64,000 bases of DNA, taken from contig CALUNW010000005.1 of assembly GCA_944322145.1 (NCBI GenBank), positions 62,001 to 126,000 on the forward strand. Reading direction: 5' to 3'. Made by a program: the position numbers and the translations under genes. Source of the DNA: an uncultured Atopobiaceae bacterium. GTDB lineage: Bacteria; Actinomycetota; Coriobacteriia; Coriobacteriales; Atopobiaceae. Positions 48,291 to 55,540 of the stretch are shown in pieces (position 1 is the stretch's first letter; each line of letters begins with the position of its first letter). The notes beneath the pieces are model-generated. The model saw only the letters and a program-made list of their open reading frames with translations. It did not search any database and was not told the DNA's origin.

Positions 48291-49523
48291 CTATCCGAGG
48301 GGCCGGTCGAAGACGATCTTCACTTCGTCGCCCACACGCACCGTCTCGCCGCAGGGAGGGTCGGTCCCGATGGCTACGGGGGTGCCCTCGTTGCCGTATT
48401 CCCACTCCGTGACATGCGGATTGGGCGTGAGCCCCGCGAGGTAGAGCTTGCTCGACGCGTCGACGGGCGTCATGCCGGCGACGCTCGGTACCGTCACGTC
48501 GCTCGTGACCGTAATGGTCACGAGCTCGTCGGGCAGGGCCCACGCGCCCGACGCCGGTTGCGTCAGGATGACCCGGTTGGCGTGCGCGTCGACGTCCCCG
48601 CGATAGGCGGCCTCGACGTTCGAGAACCCTGCGTCGTCCAGCAGCTCCCGTACCTCTCGCTCCGAGTGGTTGAGTACGAGCTGAGGGGGAACCTGCCGCA
48701 TGCCCGAGACGCCCAGTATCGCCTCGGCCTTCCAGCTGGCGCCGGCGAGCTCGTCATGAACGACGCCGCTTGGGTCACACGGCGCAGCCTGGTAGCTGCT
48801 GGATAGTTCATCGATGCTGATCTCTGCCACGGTGCCTGGATTCTCGACAGAGCGGGCTTGGCGGACGACGGGGAGAAATCCCTCGTCGACGAGGGCCTCC
48901 CACGCAGCCTGTGGGTCCATGCCCACGACGTTGGGAATCGTACCGAGCAGAGTGTCCAACGTGGCGGGACGTTGGGGCATTGCGGCCAGGGCAAAGACGG
49001 CGACGACCGCCAGCGCCACCGCCGCGCACATGAGCGCTGCCCACGGCGCCTTCCGGTCGGTTGACGCTCCGGCCCCTTCCTCAAGAAGGCGGGCGAGCTC
49101 GGTACGCGAGTGGATCCCCAGCAACCGGTAACCTGCCGCTCGCGCCGCGCTCACGGAGCCAGCGGCCAGGTGCAGTTCCTCGGCGATCTGGGCAGTCGAG
49201 CGACCGGCTGCAATGCGGGCGAGCACCTCTGCCTGGGTATTGCTCAGCCCGTGGCCGAGAAGGGCGGTGAGGGCCGCCCCGTCGACCTCCGCTTGCCCGT
49301 CAGGGGCGTAGCGGCCCTTGAGCTCTCGTGCGCTGGAGATCCCAAGCTTTTGGTAGGCGTGCTGCCGGAAGCTGCCGACGGTCGAGGCGCTCACGCCCAT
49401 CTCGGATGCCGCCTCCTCTGCCGTCATTCCCGCCAGCACGGAGCGGACGGCGTCCCTCTCGCGTCCGGTGAGAGCACGGGTGTCGAATTCCTTCTCGGCC
49501 TCTGGGGATGCAACGGGAATCAT
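48291..49523 (-). CDS. double LuxR-HTH, single-pass membrane protein with PASTA domains, 410 aa
   Basis: Residues 16-70 form a LuxR/GerE HTH (LTGRERDAVRSVLAGMTAEE ... YQKLGISSARELKG), and 85-147 a second, more diverged one (LSNTQAEVLARIAAGRSTAQ). A membrane helix (161-181) follows. The outside part holds three PASTA-type modules at about 194-235, 278-340 and 343-407 (IPNVVGMDPQAAWEALVDEG; then VTVPSVAGMTPVDASSKLYL). PASTA domains bind muropeptides or beta-lactams and normally sit on PknB kinases or PBPs. This looks like a one-component transmembrane regulator that senses cell wall. GGAGG precedes the ATG. I know of no named family with this layout. Confidence 0.85.
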   Translation of the reverse strand: MIPVASPEAEKEFDTRALTGRERDAVRSVLAGMTAEEAASEMGVSASTVGSFRQHAYQKLGISSARELKGRYAPDGQAEVDGAALTALLGHGLSNTQAEVLARIAAGRSTAQIAEELHLAAGSVSAARAAGYRLLGIHSRTELARLLEEGAGASTDRKAPWAALMCAAVALAVVAVFALAAMPQRPATLDTLLGTIPNVVGMDPQAAWEALVDEGFLPVVRQARSVENPGTVAEISIDELSSSYQAAPCDPSGVVHDELAGASWKAEAILGVSGMRQVPPQLVLNHSEREVRELLDDAGFSNVEAAYRGDVDAHANRVILTQPASGAWALPDELVTITVTSDVTVPSVAGMTPVDASSKLYLAGLTPNPHVTEWEYGNEGTPVAIGTDPPCGETVRVGDEVKIVFDRPLG

Positions 49524-49696
49524 GCCTGCCTCCGACCGTCTGGCATGCCCGCCAGTATAGGGACGGCGGCCTGTCGAGTGAATGGCAACCTCGCGTGCAC
49601 TCGAGTTTCTATGCCGCCATGTTTGTCGAGGCGGGACGGTGGGACGTGGGGCGGAGACCTCCGGGGCGCCTGCCCCGGGTCCTCCCGCATTTGCCC

Positions 49697-49818
49697 AGGT
49701 GCCTGAATCGGGCCATCTGCGTGGCAAGAACACGCAGATGGCCCGAATTTGGCACGAATACACGCATATCTCGGAAATCAGGCACCATTTCACGCAGATG
49801 CCGGGATTTAGGCACCAG
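49697..49818. repeat. CATCTGCGTG repeat element, right copy
   Basis: Same four-unit element as 48138-48260, in reverse orientation, so the pair brackets the LuxR-PASTA gene with about 1.4 kb between them. The remainder of 49524-49844 holds the short leader (GTATAGGG near 49555 may be a -10 in the other direction); no gene is seen. Confidence 0.88.
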
Positions 49819-49844
49819 GGCAAAGGTGGGAGGCGCGGGACGCC

Positions 49845-52406
49845 CTACGCCAGGGCGGCGAGGCGCTCCATGAGCTCGACGGTGCCCACCGCGTAGCCGC
49901 CGCGGGCGAAGAGGCCAACGGGCTCGCCGCCCCGACAGTCGAGCAGGACTGCCAGCGGCAGCAGCTCCGGGTTGGCGAACATGCGGCGCGCGAGGCGTTC
50001 CGGCAGCTCGGAGAAGTCGTCGCGCGCGAGCGTCACGGCGGCGTCGGCGCCGCGCAGGGCAGAGAGGCAGCGTGCGAACGTGGGATCGGCCTCGGCAGTC
50101 GCCGCGTCCTCGCGCGCGACCAGCGTGAGCGCGATCTTCTGGTCCGCGAGCGCGTCGGCGGCGTCCGCGAGCTCGTTCTCCAGGTGCTCCGTGGGCTCCT
50201 CGGCAAGCTCCAGGAAGGCGAGCACCGCCAGGCCCTCACCTCCCACGAGCCCCGCGGCGTCCGGCAGCGGGATGCGCTGCAGCATCTGGTCCGCTCGAGG
50301 CTCGCGCAGGCGCAGCTCCACGCTCGTGGGGCCGCATACCTCGAAGGCCCGCTCGCTCGCCTGCTGGTTGCCGTTGGGAAGGCGCGTCGTCGTGGTCACG
50401 CGATAGGTCCCTGCCGGCACCTCCAGGTGCGCGGGGTCCTGCCCCCACAGGTCGAGCTCGTGGAAGCCGTAGAGCTCCTGCCCGCTCACCTGCATCGAGC
50501 TTCCCAGCCGCGCCACCGTGACGTCGGTGCCGTATGCGAGCGCACGCCCCTCGGGAGCGACTAGGCTCAGCGGGAAGGTTCGCTCGGATGCGGCGGTGCC
50601 CTCCACGCAGGTCCACGCACCGCCAAGAAGGACCTCGGCGCGCAGGTCCGCCGGCGCCAGGCGCGCGGGAACCCCCAGCGTGCGGCAGACGGCGACGAAC
50701 AGGGTCCGCAGCGTGATCTGGGACGCCTGGCCCGAGGCCAGCGCACCGACGGGCGTGCCCACGAGCTTGGCCACGTGCTCGGCGGGCGAGAAGGACATGC
50801 GGCTCGCAAGCAGCTGCCACACAGCTGACGGGTCGCTCGCCACCAGCTGACGAAGCTCGTCGTCGATCATGTCCGCGAGCTGCGGGCGCCATGCGCTCAG
50901 GTGCTCGAGGTGCACGCGCGGGCAGAGCACGTAGCGCTCCCAGGTCGCGCGGTCGAGCCCATGACAGGGACCGGACTCGCGCGCGGCCAGCGCCGCGATG
51001 AGGTGCCCCTCCAGCACGTCGGCGGAGAGGTCGAGCCAGTCCTTCTCGGCAAGGGTCTCAAGGAGCGCGCGCCGCTCCGGCTCGGGTCCGGCGGTCAGAA
51101 ACGAGAAGACCTCGTCCGCGTTGCCCAGGGCGCCCTCCAGGATGCGCGCGACGGCAGCTCCGTCATCGCCCGGGCGCAGCCCAGCGGCACACGCGACGAG
51201 CTCGGCGGCGTGCGCGCGCATCGCCTCGACGCGGCTGCGGCGCAGCTCGTCGGCCGCGCGCTTGCGGTCCCGGCCGCGCGCGGCGGCCTCTTCGGAGAGC
51301 GCCTGCGTGCGCGCGGGGTGGTCCTCGGGCGCACGGACGTCGAGGTCGCGCCAGTCCCCGGCCGCGGGCGCCGCCGCGAGCACGAGCGTCACCTCGGAGA
51401 CCTCCGCGACGTCCACGTCCTTCTCGGCCATGAGCCCGCCGGCAGACGCGTGTACGCGCACCGTCCCCTTGCCGAGCGTCACGGCGCAGCTGCCGCACGC
51501 GTCGGTCGCAAGCGTCACGAGCGGGCGCCAGCCGGCCATGTTGAGCACCTCGAGCGAGACCGTCGCTCCCGGGACGGCCGTGCCGTCAGCGCCAACCACG
51601 CGCACTGCGAGCTGCGTCGCGTCCGCATAGGAGCTCGTGACGTTGACCACGTACGCGCATCCGCTGCGCATGAGGACGTCCTCGGGCGCGCAGCCAAAGT
51701 CGGAGAAGAGCCTCGTGCTCACCATCGGCGCGCGACCGGACGCGGCGGTGAACCAGCCGCGGTCGAGCGCCTCCTCCGGCTCGCAGGCGCCCAGGTAGTG
51801 CCATGCGCCGTCGGCGTATGCCTCCACCCAGGCGTGGTTGTCGTCACAGTGCGCCCACCAGGGCGCGTAGAGCTGGCGCGCCGGGATGCCCGTCGCGCGC
51901 AGGGCCGTCACGAGCAGCGTGGACTCCTCGCCGCAGCGCCCTGCCGCCGCGGAGATCACGCCGCGCGTGCCGAGCGTACGTCCGTCGGTTGTCTGGTAGG
52001 TTGCCATCTCGGCGCACCAGTAGTTGACCTCGATCACGGCGCGCTCCGCGGAAAGCCCCGCCACGCGCGGCGCCAGCTCGGCCCAGAGCGCGGGGCGCAC
52101 GTCCTCGAGCGGCTCGTTGTTGATGCGCGGGCACGCCACGTAGTGGATGAAGACGTTCTCGGGAAGCTCTGCCGCCGGTCCCTCGCGCAGCATGAGGGCG
52201 TGGCGCGCGTATGAGAGCAGCAGCGGCAACGGCGTGTCAAAGACGTCCGTCAGCGGCAGCGTCGCCACGAAGAAGCGGGTGAGCAGCTCCTCGTCACGCG
52301 GCAGGGAGGCGAGAAACGCCTCGACCTCGCGGTCCTTCTCGCCCAGCAGGGAACGGCGCGCGGCGTAGCGCGCGGCGGCATGTTCGGCAAAGCTCCGGGA
52401 AAGCAT
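49845..52406 (-). CDS. double transglutaminase-like protein, 853 aa
   Basis: Domain 1 (about 60-215) is a transglutaminase/protease-fold domain with Cys158 (AAGRCGEESTLLVTALRATG), His191 (DDNHAWVEAYADGAW) and a plausible third residue after it. An Ig/carboxypeptidase-regulatory-like domain follows (about 250-345: VRVVGADGTAVPGATVSLEV). The C half repeats the plan (RYVLCPRVHLEHLSAWRPQL mirrors HYVACPRINNEPLEDVRPAL; then SQITLRTLFVAVCRTLGVPA), but Cys and His are lost. The last 100 residues could be thioredoxin-like. No signal peptide. Function unknown; probably a peptidase acting on protein or cell-wall peptides. Confidence 0.82.
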   Translation of the reverse strand: MLSRSFAEHAAARYAARRSLLGEKDREVEAFLASLPRDEELLTRFFVATLPLTDVFDTPLPLLLSYARHALMLREGPAAELPENVFIHYVACPRINNEPLEDVRPALWAELAPRVAGLSAERAVIEVNYWCAEMATYQTTDGRTLGTRGVISAAAGRCGEESTLLVTALRATGIPARQLYAPWWAHCDDNHAWVEAYADGAWHYLGACEPEEALDRGWFTAASGRAPMVSTRLFSDFGCAPEDVLMRSGCAYVVNVTSSYADATQLAVRVVGADGTAVPGATVSLEVLNMAGWRPLVTLATDACGSCAVTLGKGTVRVHASAGGLMAEKDVDVAEVSEVTLVLAAAPAAGDWRDLDVRAPEDHPARTQALSEEAAARGRDRKRAADELRRSRVEAMRAHAAELVACAAGLRPGDDGAAVARILEGALGNADEVFSFLTAGPEPERRALLETLAEKDWLDLSADVLEGHLIAALAARESGPCHGLDRATWERYVLCPRVHLEHLSAWRPQLADMIDDELRQLVASDPSAVWQLLASRMSFSPAEHVAKLVGTPVGALASGQASQITLRTLFVAVCRTLGVPARLAPADLRAEVLLGGAWTCVEGTAASERTFPLSLVAPEGRALAYGTDVTVARLGSSMQVSGQELYGFHELDLWGQDPAHLEVPAGTYRVTTTTRLPNGNQQASERAFEVCGPTSVELRLREPRADQMLQRIPLPDAAGLVGGEGLAVLAFLELAEEPTEHLENELADAADALADQKIALTLVAREDAATAEADPTFARCLSALRGADAAVTLARDDFSELPERLARRMFANPELLPLAVLLDCRGGEPVGLFARGGYAVGTVELMERLAALA

Positions 52407-52473
52407 GGCGGCTCCTTCGTGTCATGTTGTGCCCGGACATGGTACCCCAACGGCGGACTGTCGGTCTGCCTTT

Positions 52474-52615
52474 GAGGGTATGTACACCCGCCCATGAGGG
52501 TATGTACACCTCGTCAGATGGTTCTTCTCGCATCTCAGCAGCTCACGGGCCTAGCGAGAAGAGCGGGCGGGTCTGGCGACCGTACATACCCTCATGGGCG
52601 GGTGCACATACCCTC
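52474..52615. repeat. TGTACA inverted-repeat array, copy 3
   Basis: Two direct GAGGGTATGTACACC units 22 bases apart face GTACATACCCTC and GTGCACATACCCTC at the same spacing. The loop carries GTTCTTCTC (52521) and GAGAAGAGC (52556), an inverted motif pair with one mismatch. Between divergent genes, like copy 2. Confidence 0.85.
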
Positions 52616-52697
52616 GCGGGGCCTTGATCGACTTCGAGGACGGCCTAGCCCGCTGCGCGTTACCATGGAGCTCCACACAAGACCCGAAAGGACCCTC

Positions 52698-53120
52698 ATG
52701 TACGGACTCAAGACCGAGGCCAGCTTCGACTCCGCGCACTTCCTCGCGGACTACCACGGCAAGTGCGAGAACCTCCACGGCCACCGCTGGCGCGTCGTGG
52801 CCTACCTGCGCACGCCCGAGCTGGGCGCTGCCGGCACCGAGCGCGACATGGTCTGCGACTTCGGCGTCTTCAAGCGCGCGGTCCGCGAGCTGGCGGAGGA
52901 GTTCGACCACACCTTTCTCGTGGAGGAGGGCACCCTGCGCCCTGCCACGATCGAGGCCCTGGAGGGGGAGGGCTTCAGCCTCACCATCCTGCCCTTCCGC
53001 ACCACGGCCGAGAACCTCGCGCGCCACTTCTGCGAACGCCTGCGCGAGCGCGGGCTGCCGTGCGCGCAGATGGACGTCTACGAGACGCCGCTCAACTGCG
53101 CCACGTACCTGGCTGACTAG
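52698..53120 (+). CDS. queD: QueD/6-pyruvoyl-tetrahydropterin synthase family protein, 140 aa
   Basis: 6-carboxy-5,6,7,8-tetrahydropterin synthase-type fold. FDSAHFLADYHGKCENLHGH contains the three zinc-binding histidines and catalytic Cys; EFDHTFLVEEG, FRTTAENLARHFCERL and VYETPLNCATYLAD complete it. QueD supplies preQ0 for queuosine tRNA modification; no queC, queE or queF is in the window. ATG 52698 has GAAAGG upstream and gives the typical start MYGLKTEASFDSAHF. Confidence 0.92.
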   Translation: MYGLKTEASFDSAHFLADYHGKCENLHGHRWRVVAYLRTPELGAAGTERDMVCDFGVFKRAVRELAEEFDHTFLVEEGTLRPATIEALEGEGFSLTILPFRTTAENLARHFCERLRERGLPCAQMDVYETPLNCATYLAD

Positions 53121-53266
53121 GCGCTTAAACGCGCCGCAGGTCGTTGGCCTTGCCGCCTGCAGGCGGCAGCGGGCCGTCGACCACCTTGTCACCACCTTGC
53201 GCAAATAATATCCGGCGTGGTGGCTATACTTTTATGAAGAGGCATTCGGGAGAGCGGAGGTGCGTC

Positions 53267-54310
53267 ATGGGAAGCCACTCCCTTCACGGGGTTAACCTGA
53301 CGGGTTGGCTGACGCTTGAGTCGTGGGTGACGCCCGAGCTCTTTGCCGAGGCCGGGGCGCTTGACGAGCGGGCTCTCGTGACCGCGCTCGGCCCCAAGCG
53401 CTACGCCGAGTTCGTGCGCGGCCACCGCGCCGAGTTCGTGACGCGCGAGGACTTTGTCAAGATCGCCGCGCGAGGCTTCAACGCGGTGCGCCTCCAGGTC
53501 CCGTGGTACGTCTACGGCGAGCAGGGCCCCGAGCCCGGCCCGTACGTGGGCTGCATCGAGTATGTGGACCAGGCGCTCGAGTGGGCCGAGGAGATCGGCC
53601 TCAACGTGGTCTTTGCGCTGGCCATGAACCCGGGCGCGCCCTGCGGGGACGACGGCCTGGCGCCGGACAACGCGGACTGCCACGTTCCGCGCGAGCGCGT
53701 GCTCGACGTGATCTACGCGCTTGCCAAGCGCTACGCCCTGCGCGCGGGCTTCTTCGGCATCGAGCTGGCTGACGACCCCGTCGTGCAGGTCCGTCGCGGC
53801 CTCGCCCTGACCGACGGCCTGCCCATCCACCGCCTGCGCAACTACTATCGCGAGGCCTACGAGCTCATCCGCAGCGCCGCCGGCGACGACCCGGTCGTCA
53901 TCCTCCCGGACGGCGGCGTGCCCGGCGGGTGGGGCCGCTTCATGGCGCAGCGTCACTACGTCAACGTCTGGCTCGACTGCCATCTCGACCGCCCCACCGC
54001 GCGGGTCGACGTCTCCGGCCCCTCCGGCGTACGCAAGCTCGTCGCCGCGCACGGCCACTACCTGCGCGAGGCGCGGCGCTCCGGCATGCCCGTCATGGTG
54101 GGCAAGTGGTCCTCGTCGCTGCCCATCCCCGATGCGCAGATGACGCCCGAGGGCCGCATCGCCCTCGAGCGCGTCTACACCTCCGAGCAGCTGGGCGCCT
54201 ACGAGAAGTGCCCCGCGTGGTTCTTCAACACCTGGAAGACCAGCGGCATGCTCGCCGGGTGGGACGCCCGCGTCGCCCTCGCCACCTTCGAGCGCGGGAT
54301 GATCGTCTGA
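53267..54310 (+). CDS. GH5-like protein with both catalytic positions altered, 347 aa
   Basis: Clearly related to GH5 exo-beta-1,3-glucanases (HGVNLTGWLTLESWVTPELF at the start, RLQVPWYVYGEQGPEPGPYV, NPGAPCGDDGLAPDNADC, FFNTWKTSGMLAGWD). At the acid/base site the usual NEP reads GIELADDP (Asp169-Asp170 for Asn-Glu), and at the nucleophile site GEWS reads VGKWSS (Lys280). It is therefore unlikely to hydrolyse glycosides and may bind sugar or be a relic kept for another role. No signal peptide. ATG 53267 follows GGAGGTGCG; stop overlaps rsmI by one base. Confidence 0.82.
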   Translation: MGSHSLHGVNLTGWLTLESWVTPELFAEAGALDERALVTALGPKRYAEFVRGHRAEFVTREDFVKIAARGFNAVRLQVPWYVYGEQGPEPGPYVGCIEYVDQALEWAEEIGLNVVFALAMNPGAPCGDDGLAPDNADCHVPRERVLDVIYALAKRYALRAGFFGIELADDPVVQVRRGLALTDGLPIHRLRNYYREAYELIRSAAGDDPVVILPDGGVPGGWGRFMAQRHYVNVWLDCHLDRPTARVDVSGPSGVRKLVAAHGHYLREARRSGMPVMVGKWSSSLPIPDAQMTPEGRIALERVYTSEQLGAYEKCPAWFFNTWKTSGMLAGWDARVALATFERGMIV

Positions 54311-55185
54311 TGGCGCAGGCCCCCGCGGGCGGCACGCTCAGCGTCGTCGGAACCCCCATAGGAAACCTCGAGGACGCCTCGCCCCGCGTGATCCGCACGC
54401 TCGGCGAGGCGGACCTCGTGCTCTGCGAGGACACGCGCGTCACCGGCAAGCTCATGAGCGCCTTCGGCCTGCACGTGCGCCTGGAGCGCTGCGACGAGAA
54501 CGTCATGGCCGAGAAGGTCGCGGGCGTGCTGGATCGCCTGGCAGCGGGGGAGCGCGTGGCCTTCGTCTCCGACGCGGGCATGCCGGGCGTGAGCGACCCC
54601 GGCCAGCGGCTCGTCGACGCCGCGCTCGACGCGGGCCTGCGCGTGGAGGTGGTGCCGGGACCGAGCGCCGTCACCTGCGCGCTCGTGGCGTCCGGCCTTG
54701 CGAGCGAGCACTTCTTCTTCGAGGGGTTCCTTCCGCGGAAGGGCGGCGCTCAGCGCTCCCGGCTCGAGGAGCTGGCGGCGGTTCCGGGGACGCTCGTGGT
54801 CTACGAGAGCCCGCGCCGCGCGGCGGAGACGCTCGCGCGAATCGCGGAGGTGATGCCGGGCCGGCGCGTGGCGCTCGTGCGCGAGCTCACCAAGCTGCAC
54901 GAGGAGGTCGTGCGCGGGGAGGCCTCCGAGCTCGCGGAGCTGGTGGCGGCACGCGGGGAGCTCCGAGGCGAGTGCGCGATCGTGATCGGGGCGCCCGAGG
55001 CCGACGAGCTCGAGGCACGCCGCGCGGCGGCGTCCGGGCCCGAGCGGACGCTCGAGGAGGAGATCGCCGCGGGCCTGGCGTCCGGCGAGCCCAAGAGCGC
55101 GCTCGCCAAGCGGCTGGCCAAGTCCTTCTCGCTTCCCCGCGCCGAGGTCTACGACAAGGTGGTCGCCGCCGCGGCGGGGGAGTGA
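54310..55185 (+). CDS. rsmI: 16S rRNA (cytidine(1402)-2'-O)-methyltransferase, 291 aa
   Basis: Tetrapyrrole-methylase-fold RNA methyltransferase. LSVVGTPIGNLEDASPRVIR at the start, LCEDTRVTGKLMSAFGLHVR, AFVSDAGMPGVSDPGQRLVD, VVPGPSAVTCALVASGLAS and FEGFLPRKGGAQRSRLEEL are the standard RsmI blocks. It modifies C1402 of 16S rRNA in the decoding centre. ATG overlaps the preceding TGA (TGATG), so translation is coupled to the GH5-like gene. Confidence 0.95.
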   Translation: MAQAPAGGTLSVVGTPIGNLEDASPRVIRTLGEADLVLCEDTRVTGKLMSAFGLHVRLERCDENVMAEKVAGVLDRLAAGERVAFVSDAGMPGVSDPGQRLVDAALDAGLRVEVVPGPSAVTCALVASGLASEHFFFEGFLPRKGGAQRSRLEELAAVPGTLVVYESPRRAAETLARIAEVMPGRRVALVRELTKLHEEVVRGEASELAELVAARGELRGECAIVIGAPEADELEARRAAASGPERTLEEEIAAGLASGEPKSALAKRLAKSFSLPRAEVYDKVVAAAAGE

Positions 55186-55236
55186 CAGGCGGCCCGAACC
55201 ACGCTCCCCTGTTGGCTTGGTCTGCCCCACAGAGGT

Positions 55237-55435
55237 ACAAACTCGCTTACGTCTGTATTTAAACTGCGCATTCGAATGGATGAGAAAAGCTGCCGGCCCG
55301 TCTACCTGCGAATACGCGAAGAGCAAACAGGGGCGCCGAGGCTAAAGTACAGACGTATCCAAGTTCGTCGGGGCCGCGGGGCCATGGGGTCGCGGGGCCG
55401 CGGGGCCATGGGGGCCGCGGGGCCACAGGGTCGCG
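55237..55435. repeat. inverted repeat and GC-rich tandem repeats before metG
   Basis: ACAAACTCGCTTACGTCTGT (55237) pairs imperfectly with ACAGACGTATCCAAGTTCGT (ending 55368). From 55370 to 55435 short GCGGGGCCATGGGG-type units repeat three to four times. TACAAT at about 55497-55502 may be the metG -10. This explains the 355-base gap; no gene is seen. Confidence 0.65.
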
Positions 55436-55540
55436 CGCAGCTGCTGCCGCGTGGCGCCCTCGTCGGGCCGCCCGGCCCGCGGATCGGCTCGGAATAGTAC
55501 AATCGACCCCGCATGCCAAAGTCCGTCATGAGGAGCATCT

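Noticed and set aside
48138-49818. Insertion sequence or composite transposon
   Set aside because: Inverted copies flank one regulator gene, but there is no transposase and no target duplication that I can see.
49845-52406. Secreted transglutaminase
   Set aside because: The N-terminus (MLSRSFAEHAAARYAARRSL) has no signal peptide or lipobox.
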